A stretch of 19,710 bases of DNA, from contig JBELEM010000033.1 in the NCBI GenBank assembly GCA_042093735.1, forward strand, positions 1 to 19,710. Direction: 5' to 3'. A program made the position numbers and the translations under genes. Under the pieces are notes generated by a model, which ran no database searches, was not told where the DNA came from, and worked only from the letters and a program-made list of their open reading frames with translations. Of this stretch, positions 1 through 7,225 are shown piece after piece; position 1 is the first letter of the stretch; every line of letters starts with the position of its first letter. Source of the stretch: Hellea sp042093735 (GTDB lineage Bacteria; Pseudomonadota; Alphaproteobacteria; Caulobacterales; Maricaulaceae).

Positions 1-102
1 AAAAGAATTTACGGGATTCCTTATGAAGACTGGAAAGAGATGTACCAAAAACCTGCTACGGAAGAGCAACTGATAGCTATGAAAAACCGTAAAACACTCT
101 AA
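1..102 (+). CDS. DUF1244 family protein, C-terminal end (partial)
   Basis: The first frame of the window is open from base 1 to a TAA at 100-102 and encodes the last 33 residues of a protein whose start lies outside. The visible end contains YGIPYEDWKEMYQ followed by ATEEQL, which matches my memory of the C-terminus of the small DUF1244 family of alphaproteobacteria and relatives (YGMPYxEWKxxYQ, ATPEQLAAF). The family has no established biochemical role that I can state. The gene converges on ctrA, and the two stop codons are interleaved in the four bases CTAA (99-102), leaving no space for a terminator between them. The assignment rests on a short C-terminal match, so it is moderately sure. 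Confidence 0.6.
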   Translation, partial: KRIYGIPYEDWKEMYQKPATEEQLIAMKNRKTL

Positions 103-794
103 ACTGACACTTTATCTTTGGCGGGATCTCTAAGAACATAACCTCTTCCCCATACAGTTTCTATATGATGCTCTCCCTTTGAAACTGCAACAATTTTCTT
201 TCTTAATTTGCATATGAATACGTCAATTATTTTTAATTCTGGTTCATCCATCCCGCCATAAAGGTGATTGAGAAACATTTCCTTCGTGAGAGTTGTTCCT
301 TTACGTAAAGATAAAAGCTCTAGCATCTGATATTCTTTACCTGTGAGATGAACTCTTTGTTCCCCTACTTCTACTGTTTTAGCATCAAGATTAACTTTAA
401 TTTTACCTGTTGTAATAGTTGATTGACTGTGTCCTTTAGATCTTCTTACTACTGCGTGAATACGTGCAACCAATTCATCTTTGTGAAACGGTTTTGTCAT
501 GAAATCATCTGCCCCTGTACCGAGACCCCTCACTTTAGATTCAATATCGCTGGTTCCAGACAATATAAAGATAGGGGTATTAATTTTTGCCAATCTTAAG
601 GTTTTAAGGACGTCAAAACCTGGCATATCGGGCAAGTTTAAGTCTAATAATATTATATCATAATCATAGAGCTTACCAAGGTCCACGCCCTCTTCTCCCA
701 AGTCCGTAGTATATACGTTAAACCCTTCCGACTTTAGCATTAATTCTATAACTTGTGCTGTAGCACTATCATCCTCAATTAGCAGAACACGCAT
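99..794 (-). CDS. ctrA: CtrA cell-cycle response regulator
   Basis: This is the OmpR-type master regulator CtrA of alphaproteobacteria, 231 residues, the same length as I recall for the Caulobacter protein. The receiver domain occupies about residues 1-120 with the acidic pocket E7-D8-D9, phospho-acceptor D51 in LLLDLNLPD and a conserved lysine in TKPFHKDE. The winged-helix DNA-binding domain (about 125-225) carries the near-invariant stretches LTGKEYQMLELL, GGMDEPELKIIDVF and VWGRGYVLRDP. The ATG is preceded by AAAGGG at good spacing. In Caulobacter it is activated by the CckA-ChpT phosphorelay and binds TTAA-type boxes; neither partner is in this window. The C-terminus ends ...KDKVSV and lacks the Ala-Ala used for ClpXP recognition in Caulobacter. 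The gene stands alone on its strand. Confidence 0.96.
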   Translation of the reverse strand: MRVLLIEDDSATAQVIELMLKSEGFNVYTTDLGEEGVDLGKLYDYDIILLDLNLPDMPGFDVLKTLRLAKINTPIFILSGTSDIESKVRGLGTGADDFMTKPFHKDELVARIHAVVRRSKGHSQSTITTGKIKVNLDAKTVEVGEQRVHLTGKEYQMLELLSLRKGTTLTKEMFLNHLYGGMDEPELKIIDVFICKLRKKIVAVSKGEHHIETVWGRGYVLRDPAKDKVSV

Positions 795-835
795 AATATA
801 TTCCCTTTCTTGCGAATCAAAAACCCCAAGCTAGT

Positions 836-856
836 AATATAGTTAACGGAAATTAA
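836..856 (-). promoter_or_regulatory. Candidate ctrA promoter with TTAA-type box
   Basis: Read on the minus strand, a TTAA-N6-TTAA element (843-856) lies directly upstream of TATATT (836-841), a -10-like hexamer about 40 bases before the ctrA ATG. The consensus CtrA box is TTAA-N7-TTAA, so the spacing is one base short. The position fits autoregulation, but the region is AT-rich and such matches occur by chance. Confidence 0.35.
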
Positions 857-944
857 TGGTTTTGGGAATCCAGTTTTTTTATTTGTTATTGCTAGTGCTA
901 GCTTTAATGGAGCGTGAGTTACTGAGTCTGACTAATAAAAGGGT

Positions 945-1469
945 TTATTTAAGTCTATTATGAGGGTGATGTCTAAAACGATCATGATTTGTTAACACCC
1001 CATCACTATTAGTATCCATTCTTAAAAAATTAGATTTTATGGATATATTATGTTCTTCGAGGGATATAAAACCATCAGAGTTTAAGTCACGTCCAAGTGC
1101 CGCTGGACGGTTTTCTGAGGCCTTAAAATTTGATCTTTGAAAAGAATTTCGCTTGAGATTAAAGTCAATTGCTTGTGATTTCCATTCATCAATACTTAAT
1201 ACCCCATTCTTATCTTGATCTATTTTATTGAAATCCCTTTCTGCACGCTCGATATCTTTTTTTCGCCGGAAATTCATTATTTCTACTTTTGATAGCTTGA
1301 GGTCGAGGTCTGTGTCAGCTGAAGAAAATATTTTATGGGCATTTAAATAAAACTGTTCAGAGGTAATAACTTTATTATTTTCGATTTCATTTGCGACAGC
1401 TATAGAGGCGCTGGTGTTTGCGAATAATAAACTTCCGCACAGGAACGTAATTTTAAAATAATTTTCCAT
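945..1469 (-). CDS. Secreted EF-hand calcium-binding protein
   Basis: A predicted exported protein of 174 residues with four EF-hand-like loops. From the ATG at 1467-1469 the N-terminus has a hydrophobic segment and a likely signal-peptidase site after Ala-Val-Ala near residue 26. The loops are DTDLDLKLSKVE (about 52-63, degenerate, lacking the central glycine), DQDKNGVLSIDE (84-95), DLNSDGFISLEE (128-139) and DTNSDGVLTNHD (152-163, ending in Asp rather than Glu). The last three have the D-x-[DN]-x-[DN]-G pattern expected of calcium loops. A GTG four codons upstream (1479-1481) is an alternative start, but GTGAGA six bases before the ATG supports the ATG. It follows the DegP-type protease on the same strand. 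Calcium binding is inferred from the motif; its partner is unknown. Confidence 0.82.
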   Translation of the reverse strand: MENYFKITFLCGSLLFANTSASIAVANEIENNKVITSEQFYLNAHKIFSSADTDLDLKLSKVEIMNFRRKKDIERAERDFNKIDQDKNGVLSIDEWKSQAIDFNLKRNSFQRSNFKASENRPAALGRDLNSDGFISLEEHNISIKSNFLRMDTNSDGVLTNHDRFRHHPHNRLK

Positions 1470-1518
1470 ACTGTATCTCACTCTTGTACTTTAACACAAG
1501 ATTTTGGGAAGAATTACT

Positions 1519-1539
1519 AAAAAATGCTCACATTAGCAT
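1519..1539 (-). terminator. Candidate intrinsic terminator after the DegP-type gene
   Basis: On the minus strand the sequence forms ATGCT-aatgtg-AGCAT, a perfect 5-bp stem with a six-base loop, followed directly by a run of six T (A-run at 1519-1524 on the plus strand). It lies about 65 bases past the protease stop and about 50 bases before the EF-hand start, so it would separate the two genes. The stem is short and partly AT. Confidence 0.5.
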
Positions 1540-1603
1540 CATTTAATAAAACCTTAATAAAATACCATATGAGCTTTTATACTCAAATTATCATGCGCAC
1601 TTA

Positions 1604-3010
1604 CTATTTAATAGCCACATAAAATGTATTACCATTACGTTCTACTGATAGTGCGAAAGGGCCATCTTCACCTTTTGTAAGTTTATTAAAGCTTTCGAGG
1701 TTTTGAACGTCTCTCCGGTTTATCGAACGAATAATGTCACCTTTGACAAGTCCAGCTCTTTGGGCTTTTGAGCCTAATTCTACTGCTGAAACATAGACTC
1801 CTTTGCTACCACCTCTGAGGTTTAAATCCACTGGAATATTTGTAAGAGTTGCTCCTGAGAAAGTTTTCTTTTCAGGACCATTATTCATGGCTAGGCTATC
1901 TGATTGTTCATCATTTTCGTCAACGGCCTCGACTTCTATTCTACGTTTTATTTTTCTTCCTTCTCGTAAATAGGTAATGGTATACCTTTCTCCAGGCTCA
2001 ACGAGACCAACTGCATTTCGAATGTCTGACGCATCTTTTATTGCTCCTCCATTAAAAGAAATAATTACATCATCGCGTTTTAGACCTGCTTTTTCTGCAG
2101 GGCTGTCTTCTACTACTTGGCTTACTAAGGCGCCATCGAGCGTTGTAAGGTCTAAGGCTTCTTTGAGCGTAGGAGTTATATCTCCTATTAGCACACCAAT
2201 TCTACCCCGGCGTACCTCTCCATAAGAAATCAACTGGCGCATAACAGCCTGAACTATATTTGTGGGTACAGCGAACCCAATACCTTGATTGCCACCTGAT
2301 CTTGATATTATAGCGGAGTTTATTCCTATTAGTTCACCTTTTGAGTTTACTAATGCTCCACCTGAATTTCCTGGATTTATTGATGCATCAGTCTGAATAA
2401 AATCCTGATACCCATCACCACTGCCGTTATCACGGCCAAGTGCAGATACAATACCAGATGTTACAGAATGCGATAAGCCAAATGGGTTACCCACTGCGAT
2501 TACATAATCACCTACCCTTACTTCACTTGCTTTAGCTATTTGTAACTCAGCTAGTTTTTTGGCTGATACCTTAATTAGAGCTATGTCTGTCTTTTTATCC
2601 GTTCCGACTATTTCAGCTTCCAACTGCCTTTTGTCTTTAAGTGTTACGATTATTTCGTCTGCATCCTCAATCACATGCGCGTTAGTGATGATGAGCCCTT
2701 CATCAGCATTTACTATTACACCAGAGCCCAGGCCTCTTTTTTCTCTTGGCTCATTCGGCATGCGGCCACCAAAAAAACGTTCAAGAAGCTCTTCATTTCT
2801 ATTGGATAGTTTGGGAGCTTTAGCTGTGCTTCTAACATTGATTGATACGACTGCAGGAGTAATTCTATCGAGAAGTGGCGCCATGCTTAACACTCCTCTT
2901 TCACTATCTAAACTCATTGCTGAACTTGAATTGAGAAGTGCTTGTGAATGTCCCTCTTGTGAAATTAGGCATCCTATTAACAATGTAGTTACCAATATTT
3001 TTTTAGGCAT
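1604..3010 (-). CDS. degP: DegP/HtrA-type periplasmic serine protease (Do)
   Basis: A 468-residue HtrA-family protease-chaperone. A signal peptide covers about residues 1-23. The trypsin-like domain (about 45-260) has the catalytic triad H112 (TNAHVI), D142 (TDIALIKV) and S216 in GNSGGAL. Two PDZ domains follow, about 268-360 and 385-468. This architecture and length match the DegP/DegQ/MucD group that degrades or refolds damaged envelope proteins; the paralogue cannot be decided from one sequence. The ATG is preceded by AGAGGA eight bases upstream. The linker after the first PDZ domain (about 363-382) is acidic and of low complexity. A heat-shock-type promoter candidate lies upstream at 3050-3077 and a terminator candidate downstream at 1519-1539, so it may be transcribed alone. 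Confidence 0.93.
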   Translation of the reverse strand: MPKKILVTTLLIGCLISQEGHSQALLNSSSAMSLDSERGVLSMAPLLDRITPAVVSINVRSTAKAPKLSNRNEELLERFFGGRMPNEPREKRGLGSGVIVNADEGLIITNAHVIEDADEIIVTLKDKRQLEAEIVGTDKKTDIALIKVSAKKLAELQIAKASEVRVGDYVIAVGNPFGLSHSVTSGIVSALGRDNGSGDGYQDFIQTDASINPGNSGGALVNSKGELIGINSAIISRSGGNQGIGFAVPTNIVQAVMRQLISYGEVRRGRIGVLIGDITPTLKEALDLTTLDGALVSQVVEDSPAEKAGLKRDDVIISFNGGAIKDASDIRNAVGLVEPGERYTITYLREGRKIKRRIEVEAVDENDEQSDSLAMNNGPEKKTFSGATLTNIPVDLNLRGGSKGVYVSAVELGSKAQRAGLVKGDIIRSINRRDVQNLESFNKLTKGEDGPFALSVERNGNTFYVAIK

Positions 3011-3049
3011 AGTTGCTGTCCTCTTAAGGCTATCGAATATTTGGTTTAT

Positions 3050-3077
3050 ATGTAAGGAAGATTAGTTATCTATCAAG
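3050..3077 (-). promoter_or_regulatory. Candidate RpoH (sigma-32) promoter of the DegP-type gene
   Basis: On the minus strand CTTGAT (3072-3077) is followed after 14 bases by CCTTACAT (3050-3057). The E. coli sigma-32 consensus is CTTGAA-N13/14-CCCCATnT, and alphaproteobacterial versions use CTTG and a C-Y-T-A-T type -10. The predicted start of transcription falls about 33 bases upstream of the protease ATG. A heat-shock promoter is biologically apt for this gene. The match is by eye. Confidence 0.45.
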
Positions 3078-3157
3078 AGCTATGCGACTAACCTGTACAT
3101 CTTTTAATAAAACTCTGCGTACAATAATCGCAATACTGAAAGATAAATTGAGAGTGG

Positions 3158-3439
3158 TCATTTACCGATAACCCAATTAAAGTGCTTTATTATAACTTTA
3201 TTTGTAAGCCCTGCCGATACATATGGGTCATCTTTTAACCACTGAGTAACTATATTTTTGCTTTTAGCCTTTACGATTAACAAACTACCTCTCATAATTT
3301 CATTTTCATCCATCCATGGTCCTGCTATAAGTATTTCCACTTCACTCTTTGTTTTTAGCCAAGCCAAGTGGTCATTGCGTGCAAACTGCCTGATGTGCAA
3401 GCTATCGGGCTTGTCCTCGCTATAAATGATAAATTCCAA
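3158..3439 (-). CDS. YciI-like protein
   Basis: A 93-residue single-domain protein of the YciI family (dimeric ferredoxin-like fold), recognised by the opening FIIYSEDKPDSL, the ARNDHLAWL segment with the family histidine (H24), the GPW turn and the DDPYVSAGL motif near residues 70-78. Most family members have no proven reaction. Translation appears to start at TTG (3437-3439): the family N-terminus begins exactly there, no suitable ATG exists, and GGAG sits seven bases upstream. A single base separates it from the gpsA stop, so it is the last gene of the tsaD-gpsA-yciI operon, an arrangement I recall as common in alphaproteobacteria. Confidence 0.85.
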   Translation of the reverse strand: MEFIIYSEDKPDSLHIRQFARNDHLAWLKTKSEVEILIAGPWMDENEIMRGSLLIVKAKSKNIVTQWLKDDPYVSAGLTNKVIIKHFNWVIGK

Positions 3440-3440
3440 T

Positions 3441-4451
3441 TTAAATCTCCGTTGTTATTTCACGAGATAATAGTTGTTTTATGGCTTCATCAACATTTAC
3501 TTTCCCAGAAATAATTTGAGATATAGCCGTGCATATTGGCATATCTACATTAAGTTTTTTTGCCATAGCCTCCAAAACGGGAGCGCTTGCAACGCCCTCT
3601 GTTACAGAATTTCGTGATGAAATTATTTCATTTAAAGTTATGCCTTTACCTAGGGATAAGCCGCATGACATATTTCGTGACTGTGCGGATGAGCAGGTTA
3701 AGACTAGATCTCCTAAACCACATAAACCGCCTAAAGTTTCCGGCTTGCAGCCAAGGGCAATGCCGAAACGAGTCATTTCAGCATAACCGCGAGCAATAAC
3801 GGCTGCATGGGCTGACTTTCCAAAGCCTTTTCCGACAACTATACCACAAGCAATAGCAAGAACGTTTTTAACTGCTCCACCTACTTCAGCACCTATCACA
3901 TCACTAGAAAAGTATGGCCGGAATGTGGGAGCGCCTATTGCTCCAACTAGTTTCTGACCAATGGTTTTATTCTCACATGCCAATGTTACCGCTGTAGGTA
4001 ATCCTCTAGCGACATCAATAGCGAAGCTTGGGCCCGATAAAACTGCTGCTACTGACTTTGGTGATACTTGATCAAGAACTTGAGACATAAAACTATGTGA
4101 AGAAATTTCGATGCCTTTAGAGCAGAGCACTATAGGTAATCCTTCTCTAATAAAGGGTGAAAATTCTTCTAAAATATTTCTCGTATGTTGGGCTGGAGCC
4201 ACAGACAAAATGGCATCCATATCTGCTAAATCTTTAATATCGGATGTTGCAGTTATGTTGTTATGCAAATTTATGTCTGGCAAATATAGGCTATTTTGTC
4301 TTTTTTTATTTATATCAGACACGCATTGGTCTTCATAAGCCCAAAGCAAGGTATCGCGACCTGCTAAGGCAAGTCTTTGCGCAAGTGCAGTTCCCCATGC
4401 ACCCCCACCAATAACGCCTATTTTTTGATAGTTTTGACTTCTTTTTTTCAT
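3441..4451 (-). CDS. gpsA: Glycerol-3-phosphate dehydrogenase [NAD(P)+]
   Basis: GpsA reduces dihydroxyacetone phosphate to sn-glycerol 3-phosphate, the backbone precursor of phospholipids, in the cytoplasm. The 336-residue length is usual. The N-terminal Rossmann domain begins at about residue 11 with IGVIGGGAWGTALA (G15-x-G17-x-x-G20), and the dinucleotide-domain SKGIE lysine is K111. The C-terminal helical domain contains GAEVGGAVKNVLAIACG with the presumed catalytic lysine K194, followed by the conserved GLGDLVLTCSS. The ATG overlaps the tsaD stop in ATGA, indicating translational coupling; the yciI start follows one base after its own stop. No unusual residues were noticed. Confidence 0.96.
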   Translation of the reverse strand: MKKRSQNYQKIGVIGGGAWGTALAQRLALAGRDTLLWAYEDQCVSDINKKRQNSLYLPDINLHNNITATSDIKDLADMDAILSVAPAQHTRNILEEFSPFIREGLPIVLCSKGIEISSHSFMSQVLDQVSPKSVAAVLSGPSFAIDVARGLPTAVTLACENKTIGQKLVGAIGAPTFRPYFSSDVIGAEVGGAVKNVLAIACGIVVGKGFGKSAHAAVIARGYAEMTRFGIALGCKPETLGGLCGLGDLVLTCSSAQSRNMSCGLSLGKGITLNEIISSRNSVTEGVASAPVLEAMAKKLNVDMPICTAISQIISGKVNVDEAIKQLLSREITTEI

Positions 4452-5587
4452 GACTTTGGCCCCTTTTTACCGTACCCACTTTTGGGCTTTTGGGTAGCTG
4501 CAATCATATCGAGTGGCCACCGAGGCCTAGCTTTTACTGATATGCTATCAAAATTACCTATAGCATAGTGCTGTGCCCCAGCTAAAGCAATCATAGCAGC
4601 ATTATCAGTACAATACTTAAGGGGAGGTGCAACAAATTTAAAATTCTCACTATTGCATAACGCTTTAAGTGACTCCCTTATCTTAGTATTAGCTGCAACC
4701 CCGCCCGCTACCACAAAGTGGTGTTTTTTATCAGAGTTAACATCTAGGTCATCAATGAAAAATTTCATCGCCTTTCGGGAACGATCATTTAGCACATCAC
4801 AAACTGCCTCTTGGAAGCTTGCTGCGATATTCGCTTTATCAGTTTCGGTCTTGTTGGAGGCGTTGTATGCACGAGACACTGCTGTTTTTAATCCTGCAAA
4901 TGAAAAATCCGCATGGCTCTTGCCTATTAACGGCCTAGGTAAGTCCACAGCTTTTGCGTCTCCACTTTTTGCAAGACGCTCGACTTTTGGGCCGCCTGGA
5001 AAGCCTAGCCCCATAACTTTCGCTGTTTTATCGAATGCTTCACCCGCAGCATCATCTAATGTACTTCCAATTCTTCTGTAGTTACCAAGTCCTTTAACGG
5101 ATAACAGCTGGGTATGCCCTCCAGAAACAAGTAATAATAAATATGGAAAAGGACAGTCTTCAGAAAGACTTGGAGAAAGCGCATGCCCCTCAAGATGATT
5201 TACGGCTATCAAAGGAATATTTAAAGACATGGAAATACCTTTGGCAGCCATGAGTCCAGTAATTACCCCGCCGATAAGTCCGGGGCCAGCAGTTGCTGCT
5301 ATTGCATTCAAATCCAAGTAGCTTATACCGGCTTCTTGCACTGCATTTTCTATTATACCTTCAATTTTTAAAAGATGTGCTCTTGCTGCTATTTCTGGAA
5401 CAACACCGCCATAGGGAGCGTGCTCAGAGTTTTGGCTTGCTATTATAGAAGATAGAATTTTTATTGGTTTACCTTTTTCCCACAGCACCACGGAAGCAGC
5501 TGTTTCATCACAGCTACTTTCTATGCCCAGAATCAGCGCTTTCTCTTGGACAGGGTATTTTAAAGGCGTTAGAGTCACAAATATCAC
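4448..5587 (-). CDS. tsaD: tRNA N6-threonylcarbamoyladenosine transferase TsaD
   Basis: TsaD (Gcp/Kae1 family) transfers the threonylcarbamoyl group to A37 of ANN-decoding tRNAs, working with TsaB, TsaE and TsaC, which are not in this window. Signatures are LGIESSCDETAASVV near the N-terminus, the metal-binding HLEGH (H131 and H135 counted from the first GTG), LVSGGHTQL, and SFAGLKTAV. The frame opens at GTG 5585-5587; a second GTG at 5576-5578 is equally possible, and neither has a clear ribosome-binding site, so the true start is uncertain by a few residues. It is the first gene of the tsaD-gpsA-yciI operon and is divergent from hemC. A TATAAT on the minus strand inside the hemC start may drive it. 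Confidence 0.95.
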   Translation of the reverse strand: MIFVTLTPLKYPVQEKALILGIESSCDETAASVVLWEKGKPIKILSSIIASQNSEHAPYGGVVPEIAARAHLLKIEGIIENAVQEAGISYLDLNAIAATAGPGLIGGVITGLMAAKGISMSLNIPLIAVNHLEGHALSPSLSEDCPFPYLLLLVSGGHTQLLSVKGLGNYRRIGSTLDDAAGEAFDKTAKVMGLGFPGGPKVERLAKSGDAKAVDLPRPLIGKSHADFSFAGLKTAVSRAYNASNKTETDKANIAASFQEAVCDVLNDRSRKAMKFFIDDLDVNSDKKHHFVVAGGVAANTKIRESLKALCNSENFKFVAPPLKYCTDNAAMIALAGAQHYAIGNFDSISVKARPRWPLDMIAATQKPKSGYGKKGPKS

Positions 5588-5607
5588 ATAGGGAGTATTT
5601 GGCAGGG

Positions 5608-6513
5608 ATGCAACGTAAGCTTATTATAGGAACAAGGGGTTCTCCATTGGCTCTTTATCAGGCTAATTTAGTCAAAACCCTCCTGGGGCATGAGTCTAAG
5701 ATTAAAATTTTCAAAACATCTGGCGATAGAATAACTGGAGATCTAAAAGATTTTGGAGGTAAAGGGTTATTTACAAAAGAGTTAGAAGCGGCGTTAATTA
5801 ATAGAGATATTGACTTAGCTGTACACTCAATGAAAGATGTACCAACAATTAGCCAAGAGGGCTTGAGTATAGAGGCCGTCTTGAAAAGAGAAGATCCTCG
5901 AGATGCATTCATATCCTATAAAGTATCCAGGCTCATGGATTTGCCACATAAAGCTGTCGTTGGGACAGCATCAATACGTCGTCGTGCTCAGTTAAGTGCC
6001 ATCCGGCCCGACATTCAATTTTCATTGCTTCGAGGTAATGTGGGTACACGTATAGATAAACTTAAGAATGGAGACTGTGATGCAACTTTCCTAGCTGTGG
6101 CAGGTTTAAACCGTCTTGGGGAGCAAGGATTAATAACAGAGGCTATAGAAGCTAATATTATGTTATCTGCGCCAGCTCAGGGGGCAATAGGTATAGAAAT
6201 CCGCAAATCGGACACCAAAACAAAGAAAATAATTGCATCACTTAATCACTACGAAACAGAGATTTCCGTTGCAGCTGAGAGGTCCTTCTTACGGGCACTT
6301 GATGGCTCATGTAAAACCCCAATTGCTGCTCTCGCAAATTATAAAGATAAAACTCTTAATTTCCGCGGAGAAGTTATCTCTAAAGATGGGACTTTGGTGT
6401 TTTCACGTGAAGTAAAACAAAAAATATTAAGCATAGATGAAGCTATCTCTCTAGGGTACAAGCTAGGAATTGATCTGCGTAAAGAAATTGGAAAAAAAAT
6501 TCTTTGGGATTAG
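5608..6513 (+). CDS. hemC: Porphobilinogen deaminase (hydroxymethylbilane synthase)
   Basis: HemC joins four porphobilinogen units into hydroxymethylbilane in the cytoplasm, the step before uroporphyrinogen III. The 301 residues start MQRKLIIGTRGSPLALYQA, the usual family opening. Conserved features are TSGDRI (38-42), the catalytic aspartate D77 in HSMKDVP, the arginine cluster TASIRRRAQL (120-129), LRGNVGTR (141-148) and cysteine C235 in DGSCKTPI, which carries the dipyrromethane cofactor. A longer open frame upstream runs antisense to tsaD and is not supported; the ATG at 5608 fits the family N-terminus. AGGG abuts the ATG and GGGAG lies 12 bases upstream, so initiation spacing is not ideal. 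hemD follows after seven bases. Confidence 0.96.
   Translation: MQRKLIIGTRGSPLALYQANLVKTLLGHESKIKIFKTSGDRITGDLKDFGGKGLFTKELEAALINRDIDLAVHSMKDVPTISQEGLSIEAVLKREDPRDAFISYKVSRLMDLPHKAVVGTASIRRRAQLSAIRPDIQFSLLRGNVGTRIDKLKNGDCDATFLAVAGLNRLGEQGLITEAIEANIMLSAPAQGAIGIEIRKSDTKTKKIIASLNHYETEISVAAERSFLRALDGSCKTPIAALANYKDKTLNFRGEVISKDGTLVFSREVKQKILSIDEAISLGYKLGIDLRKEIGKKILWD
5623..5628 (-). promoter_or_regulatory. Candidate -10 element of the tsaD operon, inside hemC
   Basis: A perfect TATAAT is read on the minus strand within hemC codons 6-7. It would place transcription start near 5615, about 30-40 bases before the two possible tsaD GTG codons. No good -35 was found at 16-18 bases, so this is a weak call supported mainly by position. 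Confidence 0.33.
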
Positions 6514-6520
6514 AAAAGAA

Positions 6521-7225
6521 ATGTTAAATAGACCAAAGCCAACAGTTTGGGTGACTCGATCGCTTCCTGCTGCGAATAGAAGTTCAAAAAACTGGTCGTA
6601 TGCAGGATTTAATCCGCTTATCTTTCCACTATTAGAGATATCGAGACCTTTTGAAGAGCCAAATTTACCACTAAAAAAGGGGATACTAGTCTTTACCTCG
6701 GGTAATGGGGTCAGAGCTTTTTCTGAAAGGACAACAGAGAGAGACTGGAGTGTTGTTACTGTTGGTAAAGAAACACAACGTTTGGCAAGAAAATTTGGAT
6801 TTGAGTCCCCGTTAACTGCAAACGGTGACTCTGGAGATGTTGCTAATTTAATTTTAAATAACTTCAGTAAGGATAATAATATATATCATTGTGGAGGTAA
6901 TAATTTACGAGGTTCTCTTGTCAAAGATTTACTACAAAAGGGGTATCATGCTGAGAGACTAGTTTACTATAACTCTACTCCAATTAATGCTAAGCCCTCT
7001 ATTAATATTAACGAGATAGATTATTTAATTCTATATTCCCCCTTGGCTGCAAGAACGCTTGTTAAATATCAATTTAATCTTTCAGGGCTTTCAGTTATCT
7101 CTATTAGCAAGGCTACAAAAGATGCTATGGGAAGTCTGAAAGGTGTGAGGCACAAAGTTTCAAAAGAACCTAATGAGATGGCAATAATAGACTTGGTTAA
7201 GGGTTTAGAGGTGATGAATGATTAG
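6521..7225 (+). CDS. hemD: Uroporphyrinogen-III synthase
   Basis: HemD cyclises hydroxymethylbilane with inversion of ring D. The family diverges strongly in sequence, but four cues agree: VWVTRSLPAANR at the N-terminus followed by FPLLEI, the VFTSGNGVRAF segment (near residue 53), an RGSLVKDLLQKGYHAERLVYY segment typical of the second lobe (split here at RGSLVKDLL and QKGYHAERLVYY), and a final ISKATKDAM block. Length 234 residues is usual. The ATG at 6521 lies seven bases after the hemC stop; an earlier in-frame ATG at 6470 inside hemC would add an unrelated tail. The hemC-hemD order makes the call firm despite low motif conservation. Confidence 0.88.
   Translation: MLNRPKPTVWVTRSLPAANRSSKNWSYAGFNPLIFPLLEISRPFEEPNLPLKKGILVFTSGNGVRAFSERTTERDWSVVTVGKETQRLARKFGFESPLTANGDSGDVANLILNNFSKDNNIYHCGGNNLRGSLVKDLLQKGYHAERLVYYNSTPINAKPSININEIDYLILYSPLAARTLVKYQFNLSGLSVISISKATKDAMGSLKGVRHKVSKEPNEMAIIDLVKGLEVMND

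Noticed and set aside
891..902. GCTAGTGCTAGC as a terminator of the EF-hand gene
   Set aside because: The loop would be only two bases and no T-run follows; it is better seen as a chance direct repeat.
2559..3065. 168-codon plus-strand frame opposite the protease gene
   Set aside because: It is a shadow of the DegP-type gene, which has a full catalytic triad, signal peptide and PDZ domains in its own frame.
4653..5081. 142-codon plus-strand frame opposite tsaD
   Set aside because: No recognisable protein; it mirrors conserved tsaD codons.
5464..5607. N-terminal extension of hemC by 48 codons
   Set aside because: It runs antisense to the start of tsaD, and the HemC family begins at the ATG at 5608.
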